From: an uncultured Bacilli bacterium
Lineage (GTDB): Bacteria > Bacillota_I > Bacilli_A > RF39 > UBA660
NCBI GenBank assembly: GCA_947630495.1
Contig: CANRHS010000004.1
Location: forward strand, 1 to 40,964
Reading direction: 5' to 3'
Length of the DNA stretch: 40,964 nt
Of the stretch, positions 9,301-14,997 are shown piece by piece; position 1 is the stretch's first letter; every line of letters begins with the position of its first letter. The notes beneath the pieces were generated by a model, which was not told the DNA's origin, searched no databases, and was given only the letters and a program-made list of their open reading frames with translations. A program made the translations under genes and the position numbers.

Positions 9301-10708
9301 AACTATGACTAATGAAGAAAAATTTGAAGTCTTTAAAAATACTAATAGTGAAAAATTAAAGATAAATATTTTATTACGAAATGCTACTTTAATAGATAAT
9401 AGTTTCCTAAACACATTACCAAGTATTGAAAGAGAGTTGGTAATAGATACTTTATTAGAGAACTTATCTGATATTATTGATACTTATGTAAATAATGGAA
9501 CTATAAAATATTACAGAAAATTCTTTAATAATTTGAAAGAAAAAATATTAAGTATTTTAAGTACTAGAAGAAATTATTTTGAAACTTATTCAGATTTATA
9601 TGATGGATTTTATGGAGCCGACCAAAATGCAACTAGAAAATATGTTTCATTTGAAATTTTAACAAATGGTTTCTTTGATTTAGATAATCATCTTGAAGAA
9701 TTAAGAAAATATTTATTAGAAAAATTTTCATCAAATGAGTATGCTGAAGAAGTTAGATTAAAAAATGAAAAAGGTATAAATGACTTAATTAACAAAATAT
9801 CTTCTCATAATGGAAAATTAGATTTTTCAGACTACGAAATGATTGTAGAATATTTAGCAGAATATGTTAATGGTGATAAAAATGCTTTACAATCTATAAT
9901 AAATCAAACATTTAAAAGAGTTGAAGAATCAGAATATAATCGTTTAATGGATATATTAAAATCATATGGAATAACAGATGTACTAGAGGCAAGGAAAGTT
10001 TTAGATTGCTTAGATACAACTGGTATGTGTTCTTATGCAGATATTGCTAATATTTTCTTTGATTATTATAAAAATAATCCAGAACAATTTAAAACTGACT
10101 TTGGATATAGCATGACAACTTTAATAAATAATAATACGAGATTAAACTCTTCAGAACTACTTTTAGAAATGTATATGTATTTTAATAGCAATTTATTTAA
10201 AGATGACAATTATTTCTTTGAATTTGATGGTGAAAAATTTAATTTGATAGAAAAATTTAAAAACTCAGAAAAAATTGATACATCAAGACAAGTATGTTTA
10301 TCAACTATTATTGATGGTATTCTGGCTAATGCAATAAATCAATTCCTAAAATATAAAAATATTCCTATAGAATTTGAAACTACACCTTATGAATATAAAG
10401 GAAAAATGGCAAAAAATAGAGAAGAAATAATAACTAAAATAGCAAATTCCCTAGAAAATGGAAATGTTGTTTCACTTGCTATTTTAAGTACTTCTAAAAC
10501 AGTTAATTTTATAAATAATTCAGGAGAAATATTTCAAAATACTAAAATTTGGAGCGAAGGTGGAGGTCATGCAGTTTTTGTAACTGGCTTAGATTCTAAT
10601 TATATATATGTTTCTACTTGGGGATATGAGGCAAAAATTCCTATTGAAGATTTGGTTGGTAATCATTTCATCATTAATGTTAGTTCTTTAAAATATCATA
10701 GTAAATAG
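335..10708 (+). CDS. Giant multi-domain putative effector/polymorphic toxin: transglutaminase-like, ADP-ribosyltransferase, HExxH metallopeptidase-like and C39/papain-like domains joined by acidic linker repeats
   Basis: 3457-aa ORF. Motifs read from the translation: STCNGFALIYQELL...GQHAWNIV...VDSIWD (Cys-His-Asp transglutaminase-like); LYRAV...YLSTSP...EGAEIEYLL (R / STS / ExE ADP-ribosyltransferase signature); ALHETLHLCG (HExxH); RQVCLSTI...GGGHAVFVTG (Cys-His). The same frame stays open upstream to nt 14 with no ATG, so the 5' end is uncertain. Confidence 0.85.
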   Translation: MDFVNTFKEKKQNELNGLKEQSATLKEEIKILNKTIGQIDSNLVFYDNFVYAYQEIDVKDSSFDEFLGYSKKGGYDLKNCSINEALTILRLYYSENGNEDKDINLFSFLDYIRQNNKDYKDMSDEKFAEEVNIARTDFASMTGWNGKLMEINDTLYKMMDIDYFYMNEEEKKAYGVILAKEGKERADYYLEVIEERSLNARKGMEEGYKTFKNIVSSPGKLMEIGTAFMEGGWSGLAGYCDHIYSITTGDYKMTVNDYASQTVQQLFQTMILSYTPVDHSTIDEFEKEYGLDAVTANNLRKTITERAYKGEEELRYYELLGYISPDDGGLTEEEVKEYEKMFKSIDGGEFYTKYVLKSAYSAGVSTGNMIPSVALGMIPVVGPYLAKISFWASAAGGTYREQRRNGASWGDAMLAGAIDGALEVGTEYFVGGIPGLSKNAVGIGDFLKMPFAQKALFMGKEILGEEIEETLQLFGGDYLLSKITGDTYALSDKWEQLPETLISTFMSTLALNSLTYGSQTAFVYGNTMINLTANDWANLYNEGFNAINFKKMLDNKVDMNLRATENDNPLNDIAKVLKENGLKSDIGFKNGKFIINGIEYTAKEFGDMLTIAYRGEFSNADNATILKIIRMANNFSKEERLALDKINPNWEQELNVFEARELLNNNQDVKVDDVETKTDDGKVDVRQIEGEVETTTETAEEVVYQEEQDSKLEENIKGLPAPEVEQDTESKVETLDVNNDDKVDVEQTENQENVTEQQEVISQEEQDRKLAEKVESLNAPKVEQDLQAKVENLDTTQSQSLLTGIRLKRGGFDESTTYGAYKQENIFKTSVENINNVIEKIKSINPIEQVLIELNDTRGLSLEILDSIPDNVDIRVIGSYTEEYFKGLKFGNQNLREKATYSKSELHDILTKIESIEKGINPNWNQYEVALYIYEYLKKNMVYTTPDKVNDGGGMTGRSRNFDSLIGLVNQISTCNGFALIYQELLTRQGIECVNVGGKYLNGTEGQHAWNIVTIDGNSFIVDSIWDCQAYENGINHTTGFGTVKPNMYSPRSYYDLSNSTINLKQEDVNNMLTQVSSSVPTTIDSYDDIIERFESGLEEGRARIDELVNGKKNVVETLDINNDDKVDVEQTENQENVTEQQEVISQEEQDRKLEESIEELSVPKVEQDTEAQVETLDVNNNDKVDIEQTENKEEIEENVKLIQQDEYFDYETDYYVVKKNFIEKISHLVKLRNLSNSLKNKLQNYLNTDSEFVELKVHDLYEILASMNTRFSWDLEECIKIFLEDKEFGTRYKELYDILTDYSKKTKGTRHNNLYNHRLADDLLTSIYEKLFHEDTNNFLNGVVSNNVNEFLNCVIEFLEIENKMSRKNDILKAKDDLMSNLSVILSAEEYEEVARQFDEMINTIPIDLDKVMNFLVEKQKLIIEDWKFKVTNPDDFVPGQPFRFICHSTTSPEYKGDFTYRYVSTSLLTEEFYDTYHSGFGFIFSPDDITSAMPYDTNTMNSADSADELFFYTTVPTIYSMDKLLEAMRVQRAENRQKQSAHKVYSELVIDGFNPTAIFCFTDGSLSYNQNYRNAKKLQAQFPNLKIIEIDLTLYDNFNYSRSSFAYLLRQLNDGVEIPEYQLDSYKPFFEEFMAMKKSGTYTEEDIKNLFNKHKYLVSDIRERDIFSGKLSAEEMRLAIKYNYRISLESLLKGERSIESGIYNIEEYKENPILLEVYPGLNTFIDMYRDGIITEGYLSNVLENNNVTSFQDIVDITLKNVENRKQELLKQLEELRATKSSIESEINSSKDKINSRIEEIQKQINANESRIKEIDEILENASAIVFNQYDYNFLKEREERLQPDIKKLEDFDRENQLLNDKLTKLKEEQEEIVSRKQELEQHWYRNRKQIQELATKLKNISAEISKLESSINSNNDDISMQFLRDNVNREKLSLQKAIQEFEEKTGVKYEEYPEQLQKALKLTEFDFEHKDNDNLRTEQSNLRMQISNLEFEIDSLQREMDSYFFETENKNKANEIDRHIKSLEKRLADLENSSKYQVETLDVNNDDKVDVEQTEEVETLTETEDEVVSQEEQDSKLEESIEGLSAPKVEQDTESKVETLDISEYKVFKSEEELPAQIFENKKYINIFGDLADGYSLNEIYQTSSETKRSDIDSLIKVLQENGLDLDMALTLYRYSIGSNIILGIKRGTASKKSIFENIKLKSKESFIQRGISQEMIATIDNFVRNLDYSLPLYKNYQLTKEFFMKQGLSNKQISSILTYVKDINSLYHVDYTIAKLDEILNNTTLQEPMVLYRAVNSSYLKQYLNSGESLTELVGKTISETGYLSTSPLYDKSLSGQSKLDLVYEIYTPDGTKGVDVTPFSGYEGAEIEYLLAPTNLYVFEVIPNVVDKKGNTKTICRCTTDKSLMEAMINSKQVGRVNDLETKTDDGVVDVEQTEEQENLDEEQLDSYKPTDEVLMRDKKVISDNVKKFVDTILSEYGDNIPQNIKDYLKSINIEDIVHIDNTGTISLYVSDGEIYLPKNAYNVLSLVSKIPGFGKLKNHVTHNQDNMIINNNTFLNFISHVFLKGLTPQEYFAEIALHETLHLCGSDGAFALFEGLTEFKTREIAQKYGLETSCCGYPKETRIIYELQQLFGKNVMDKITFADGYSKKYQIIYDSLGETEAELFKNIFVEMQLQFEPYISKKYPGVFGILDKCYQYSKIDYSKVYDMINAYRESKGLPRVSFEESLQTKKVIDKIKSIFGNMQTSNNTTNLSDEVMLNQLAEILNAVEDIDNNLDVNDVSNNDTDDKIMEEISSQLSQHNLPKLMELVNSLKSISSKLVSTLEILHYCSNALVSNSQAFETLLSDLLASATDEDLLNALKSNKVDYYSDVEGILELLSPEYKLKAFELGILKEDTIFKTILDFETNQLKIESLKYLKESRNIVDVIDNITAETKEETDKLRISALSYLKNDMDKVSIIKILSSQNKVQETLALSDIEAQLNIIETMTNEEKFEVFKNTNSEKLKINILLRNATLIDNSFLNTLPSIERELVIDTLLENLSDIIDTYVNNGTIKYYRKFFNNLKEKILSILSTRRNYFETYSDLYDGFYGADQNATRKYVSFEILTNGFFDLDNHLEELRKYLLEKFSSNEYAEEVRLKNEKGINDLINKISSHNGKLDFSDYEMIVEYLAEYVNGDKNALQSIINQTFKRVEESEYNRLMDILKSYGITDVLEARKVLDCLDTTGMCSYADIANIFFDYYKNNPEQFKTDFGYSMTTLINNNTRLNSSELLLEMYMYFNSNLFKDDNYFFEFDGEKFNLIEKFKNSEKIDTSRQVCLSTIIDGILANAINQFLKYKNIPIEFETTPYEYKGKMAKNREEIITKIANSLENGNVVSLAILSTSKTVNFINNSGEIFQNTKIWSEGGGHAVFVTGLDSNYIYVSTWGYEAKIPIEDLVGNHFIINVSSLKYHSK
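2338..2721 (+). repeat. Tandem acidic linker repeats (copies A and B) in the giant protein
   Basis: VETKTDDGKVDVRQIEG...QEEQDSKLEENIKGLPAPEVEQDTESK followed by VETLDVNNDDKVDVEQTENQENVTEQQEVISQEEQDRKLAEKVESLNAPKVEQDLQAK. Confidence 0.85.
3180..3500 (+). other. Transglutaminase-like domain within the giant protein
   Basis: Cys codon ~3257 (ISTCNGFA), His codon ~3356 (EGQHAWNIV), Asp codon ~3401 (IVDSIWD); spacing and context match transglut_core-type domains. Confidence 0.75.
3680..3950 (+). repeat. Acidic linker repeats (copies C and D) in the giant protein
   Basis: VETLDINNDDKVDVEQTENQENVTEQQEVISQEEQDRKLEESIEELSVPKVEQDTEAQ plus VETLDVNNNDKVDIEQTENKEE. Confidence 0.85.
6452..6645 (+). repeat. 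Acidic linker repeat (copy E) in the giant protein
   Basis: VETLDVNNDDKVDVEQTEEVETLTETEDEVVSQEEQDSKLEESIEGLSAPKVEQDTESKVETLD. Confidence 0.85.
7080..7560 (+). other. ADP-ribosyltransferase (R-S-E class exoenzyme-like) domain within the giant protein
   Basis: VLYRAV (Arg codon 7220), GYLSTSP (Ser codon 7316), GAEIEYLLAP (ExE, Glu codons 7442 and 7448) in canonical order. Confidence 0.8.
7601..7693 (+). repeat. Short acidic linker repeat (copy F) in the giant protein
   Basis: DLETKTDDGVVDVEQTEEQENLDEEQLDSYK; sits between the ADP-ribosyltransferase-like and HExxH modules. Confidence 0.7.
7690..8570 (+). other. Zincin-like metallopeptidase domain within the giant protein
   Basis: HETLH at 8081-8095, with a downstream acidic GLTEFKTREIA segment that could supply a third ligand. 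Confidence 0.6.
10270..10700 (+). other. C39/papain-like Cys-His domain at the C-terminus of the giant protein
   Basis: RQVCLSTIIDGILANAINQFL (Cys codon ~10295), then GGGHAVFVTGLDSNYIYVSTWG (His codon ~10568), the pattern of C39-like peptidases. Confidence 0.5.
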
Positions 10709-10756
10709 AAAATAAAAAATTGATTTAATTATAACGAATTAAAGAAAGGAGATTAT

Positions 10757-11446
10757 ATGGAACAATTTGAAAATATTACTATTCAGAATTTTGGTACAAG
10801 AAATCCAAATAGTAATCAAATGTATTTTAATAATTTAAAAGAGGAAGAGAAAAAGGATTATTTATCATTATACATTACATATTCAAATCTATTATATAAA
10901 TTTTTACTAGAGCAACTTAATTTAAAAAAGTATGATGATATGATAATAAATGCTGATAATCATTTTCAGCCAGTAAATGTTAATGATATGGATATTTATC
11001 AATACTTATCTATAAAATATTTAAAATACATTTATATAAGAAATAATTTATATATTGAAAGATTATCAAATGAGGAAATGGAGTATTTAAAATTAAAAAA
11101 CAAGAATCATGATTTAGAGTTAGATAATGATACTAGAAATTTTATTTCAAATACCTATTTGAAAGTTATATCTGAACAAATAGATTCTAAAGTAGTAAAT
11201 ATTAGTTATGGACCAGATAATCTCCGATTTTATAAGCCAAACAATGCTTTAATTATTGCAATTCGCTTTGATGATTATTATAAAGAAGTAGGGGAAACAA
11301 GCGAGGAATGGGAAGCTAAATATAATGATAAATTATTAGAACTAGATATGATAAAAGCTTGCTTAAATTCTAATTTAAAAAAGAGTGGTATTAAAAGCGA
11401 AGTCATAATATATAACGATTTTAGTGTTATACCTTTAAAACATTAG
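10757..11446 (+). CDS. Hypothetical protein immediately downstream of the giant effector (candidate immunity/chaperone by position only)
   Basis: 229-aa ORF with RBS AAAGGAG, 48 nt after the giant ORF stop, same strand; no recognised motif. Confidence 0.75.
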   Translation: MEQFENITIQNFGTRNPNSNQMYFNNLKEEEKKDYLSLYITYSNLLYKFLLEQLNLKKYDDMIINADNHFQPVNVNDMDIYQYLSIKYLKYIYIRNNLYIERLSNEEMEYLKLKNKNHDLELDNDTRNFISNTYLKVISEQIDSKVVNISYGPDNLRFYKPNNALIIAIRFDDYYKEVGETSEEWEAKYNDKLLELDMIKACLNSNLKKSGIKSEVIIYNDFSVIPLKH

Positions 11447-11670
11447 AAATAATGTTTTGAATGTGGAAAAAAATGAGATAAGTGTTAATAATTCAATTAA
11501 AATGTTAAAAATTCTTTAAAGATGGTGTAAATCGCATAATACTATTATTAGAAACCTTTATCTAAAGAAAACAACAAGATAAATTACTTTTGACTATTTT
11601 ATAATAATAAATGAAAATGAAATGAAACTAAATAGTGACATTTTAACTTTAAACTTGGAAATATTAGATT

Positions 11671-11702
11671 TAAAAGATTAGTTAGCTAGTCTTTTATTTT
11701 TT
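11671..11702 (+). terminator. Candidate intrinsic terminator
   Basis: AAAAGATTAGTTAGCTAGTCTTTTATTTTTT stem followed by a T-rich tail. Confidence 0.5.
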
Positions 11703-11727
11703 ACTTATATATTGTATAATTATTATA

Positions 11728-12107
11728 GTGATGTTTATGGATAATAGAGTTTTTACTATATTAAAAATTGCAGTTAAATATTTAATATTAGTTTTAATAT
11801 TTAAAAATATTCATTATTTAGTAGGTATTAAATTCAATGATTTAGGATCTTACTTTATTCTTTTTATTCCAATTAATTATTTAATAGTTAAATATTTAAT
11901 ATTAATAGAAATTAAAAATAATAATATAACTAGAAAAGATGTTTTATATTATTTAGTACTTTATATAACAGGGATTAATTTAGTATTCAATATGCCTATT
12001 TGTATGACATTATTATACTTATATTTTTAATATTATCAAAAGATAAGAAAGACAATCAAAAAGAAATAATTGAAAAGAATATAATAGAATATAAAAGTAA
12101 AAAATAA
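11728..12107 (+). pseudogene. Small membrane protein, probably frameshifted at a T5 run (12024-12028)
   Basis: The 100-aa hydrophobic ORF stops at 12028-12030. One added T in TTTTT continues as ...LYLYF-LILSKDKKDNQKEIIEKNIIEYKSKK* to 12107, a plausible charged tail. Confidence 0.5.
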
Positions 12108-12210
12108 TAATTTACATTTTTATGTAAACTTAAATAAATTTTAATTATTAATTTTCAAAAAAATCTTGTATAAAGTTGTAAATAGATATATTATAAAAAT
12201 GGAGGAAAAA

Positions 12211-12873
12211 ATGGAAGAGAAAAATAATGTTTTTAAATATTTATTTATAGTATTTTTAATTTTAACTTGTATATTAGGAGGATTTATAGTTTATGATAAG
12301 TTTATAAAAGAATCTGATAGTAATATTCAAGGTAGTAATAACAATTATTCAGATGATAATTCAGAACAAGATACTAATAATTCTCAAGATAATAACGTAA
12401 ATGCCTTTAGTGAAAATAGTTATGATAATTTTAAAGAAAATTTTATTAAAGCAAGAGAAAATTATTATGCTGAGGTTAAAGATAAAGCATATTTTGTAAG
12501 AAATACTTTAGCAATTAGCTTAGATAAAGATGGTAATTTATATTATTCTAATGAAAATTCTAAAGAAACAATAGCAACTAATGTTTTAGATTTTGATTTT
12601 CTATATTCAGGTAATGGTGGAGAAAAGGTTTTATATTTTATTAAAGAAGACGGAACTGTTAGTTGTGCTAGAGGAGTAGTTTTAACTCCAACGAATAATA
12701 AATTAACTTTTGATAAAAATAATTTAGATATTAAAGATAATATTGGAGGATATAAGAATATTATAGGCTTCCAAGATGGTATAGTTTCTATTTGCAATGA
12801 AATTTGTTCAGATTCAACATCACCTATGTTTATTGATATAAATGGAAATATGTATAATGAAAATATTAATTAA
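12211..12873 (+). CDS. Membrane-anchored hypothetical protein (paralogous N-terminus to the next gene)
   Basis: N-terminal MEEKNNVFKYLFIVFLILTCILGGFIVYDKFIKE anchor. The ATG at 12211 follows GGAGGAAAAA and aligns with the start of the 12883 gene, so the ORF-track start at 12166 (TTG) is less likely. Confidence 0.75.
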   Translation: MEEKNNVFKYLFIVFLILTCILGGFIVYDKFIKESDSNIQGSNNNYSDDNSEQDTNNSQDNNVNAFSENSYDNFKENFIKARENYYAEVKDKAYFVRNTLAISLDKDGNLYYSNENSKETIATNVLDFDFLYSGNGGEKVLYFIKEDGTVSCARGVVLTPTNNKLTFDKNNLDIKDNIGGYKNIIGFQDGIVSICNEICSDSTSPMFIDINGNMYNENIN

Positions 12874-12882
12874 GGAGGAAAA

Positions 12883-13734
12883 ATGGAAGAGAAAAGTAAT
12901 GTATTTAAATATTTATTTATAGTGTTTTTGATTTTAACTTGTGTATTAGGAGGATTTTTGGTTTATGATAAGTTTATAAATAAATCCAATAGTGATATTA
13001 ACAATAATAATGACATTCAAGATAATACAAACAATGATGATTCTAATTCAGTAGAAGATAATAATAGCGATAATTCTAATAATCAAGTAGAGGATAATAG
13101 TAGTAATGATAACAATAATGGTAATATTCAAAATTCTAAAAATGATATAGAAAAGTTAAAACAAATATTAAAACAACAAGCTTTTTTAAATGTTGAGCAA
13201 AGTGTTGAAAATTATTTTGAAGGATATTTGAATCCTATTGTTGAAGTAATGGTAATCAAGAATGTAGCATCAATTTCAGTTAAACAAATTAAAGATTTAA
13301 CGGAAGAGGATATCGCAAGAATTATTTGTTCAATTTCACCTGCTAAAATGACTAGTATATATCCATATAATACAAGAGATACAGAACAAATTTATCAAGA
13401 TAATGAAGTTAAGGAATATGTAAAAAAATATTTTAATAAAGATAATTATAGTTTTTCTAGTTTTAAAAAGTATGATGAAGAGTTTTTTGATGATAGTATA
13501 GTTTTAAATTCAGACAAATCACTTACTTGTAACAATGTTACTGTTTCAAGAACTATTGAAGTAACTGATGTTATATATAATGAAGATACTGGAAAAATAT
13601 TAGTATATATAGATGCGATTAATCCTGGACAAGCAGGAGCGTCTAATATAGATTTTACTGGTACTATTGAATTAAAATATAATAATGGTAACTTTAATAT
13701 TGTTAATTTAGATTTTGTAGAAGTTTTAGATTAA
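12883..13734 (+). CDS. Membrane-anchored hypothetical protein with Asn/Asp-rich linker
   Basis: N-terminal MEEKSNVFKYLFIVFLILTCVLGGFLVYDKFINK, low-complexity N/D/S linker, distinct C-terminal domain; RBS AGGAGG. Confidence 0.8.
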   Translation: MEEKSNVFKYLFIVFLILTCVLGGFLVYDKFINKSNSDINNNNDIQDNTNNDDSNSVEDNNSDNSNNQVEDNSSNDNNNGNIQNSKNDIEKLKQILKQQAFLNVEQSVENYFEGYLNPIVEVMVIKNVASISVKQIKDLTEEDIARIICSISPAKMTSIYPYNTRDTEQIYQDNEVKEYVKKYFNKDNYSFSSFKKYDEEFFDDSIVLNSDKSLTCNNVTVSRTIEVTDVIYNEDTGKILVYIDAINPGQAGASNIDFTGTIELKYNNGNFNIVNLDFVEVLD

Positions 13735-13762
13735 AATTAGATGAAATATTCTAATTTTTTTT
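13734..13762 (+). terminator. Intrinsic terminator
   Basis: AAATTAGA-TGAAATAT-TCTAATTT followed by a T run. Confidence 0.7.
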
Positions 13763-13818
13763 AATATTATTTAAATTTTTTCTTTTTTTAGATATAATAT
13801 AGTTGTTGAGGTGGTAAG

Positions 13819-14997
13819 ATGGATTATATTATAATTGGAGGAGGAGTTTCTGGAATGGTTGCTGCCATTAATTTAGCAAGAAATGGAAAAAAGGTAACTA
13901 TTTTAGAAAGAAATAATAAACTAGGTAAAAAGTTATTATTAACTGGTAACTCGAGATGTAACTTTTGGAATCAAAATATAAATATAGATTGTTATCATGC
14001 AAGTAATAAAGAATTATTTCAAGAGTTTTTAACTAATAATCAAGATAAAGTTTTAGAATTTATTAATTCAATTGGAGTAATATCTAAAAATATAAATGGT
14101 TATTATTATCCTTTTACGAATCAATCTGTTACAGTTTTAAATGCTTTAGTTACAACTTTAAATAACTTAAATGTTAATATTATCTTAGATTGTTTAGTAG
14201 AAAAAATTGAAAAGAAAGATAACTTTATTATTTACACCAATAAAGGAATTTATCAAACAAGTAAAGTAGTCTTAGCCATGGGTGGTGCAAGTTATTCTAA
14301 AACTGGAAGTGATGGAATGGGTTATAAAATATTAAATAGATTTAATCATAAAGTTAATAAAATTTTACCATCGCTTTGTAAATTATATGGAAACTATAAT
14401 TTTAAAGATTTAAAAGGTGTTAAATGTGAAGTTAATTTATCTTTAGAAGAAGATAATAAGTTAATTAAAGAAGAACATGGAGAATTATTATTTTTAGAAA
14501 ATGGTTTAAGTGGTATTTGTTTATTTAATTTAAGTGGGGATGTTGTAAGAGGACTTAATCAAAATAAAAAGGAAGTAATTTATATTAATTTTATGCCTTT
14601 TATTAAAAAAGATAAAGTATTAGAGTTTTTAGATAAGAAAGAAAAAATAACTAATTATAATTTAAGAAGTATATTAGAAGGATTTTTAAATTATAAACTA
14701 GTTAATTTGATATATAAAAAATTAAAGTTAAATGATAATATTAAATGGAAGAATGCATCTAAAGATAAAATAATTAAAGAGTTAACGAGTTTTGAGTTTA
14801 TTCCAACTTCTAGTTCTAATTTAGATGAAGCCCAAGTAGTAACAGGAGGATTAGTTCTAGATGAAGTTAATCTAAAGACAATGGAATCTAAGAAAGTTCC
14901 AGGATTATATATAATTGGAGAATTATTAGATGTAGATGGTATTTGTGGTGGTTATAATTTAGGATTTGCTATCATGAGCGCGCTTGAGGTAAGATAA
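13819..14997 (+). CDS. NAD(P)/FAD-dependent oxidoreductase, HI0933/YhiN (BaiN-like) family
   Basis: MDYIIIGGGVSGMVAAINLARNGKKVTILERNNKLGKKLLLTGNSRCNF and C-terminal GLYIIGELLDVDGICGGYNLGFAIMSA. Confidence 0.88.
   Translation: MDYIIIGGGVSGMVAAINLARNGKKVTILERNNKLGKKLLLTGNSRCNFWNQNINIDCYHASNKELFQEFLTNNQDKVLEFINSIGVISKNINGYYYPFTNQSVTVLNALVTTLNNLNVNIILDCLVEKIEKKDNFIIYTNKGIYQTSKVVLAMGGASYSKTGSDGMGYKILNRFNHKVNKILPSLCKLYGNYNFKDLKGVKCEVNLSLEEDNKLIKEEHGELLFLENGLSGICLFNLSGDVVRGLNQNKKEVIYINFMPFIKKDKVLEFLDKKEKITNYNLRSILEGFLNYKLVNLIYKKLKLNDNIKWKNASKDKIIKELTSFEFIPTSSSNLDEAQVVTGGLVLDEVNLKTMESKKVPGLYIIGELLDVDGICGGYNLGFAIMSALEVR

Noticed and set aside
11437-11458. Terminator after the 229-aa gene
   Set aside because: AAAACATTAGAAATAATGTTTT is a perfect small hairpin but lacks a following T run; not called.
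12543-12797. Minus-strand 84-aa ORF
   Set aside because: Antisense to a well-supported CDS with an RBS and a paralogue.
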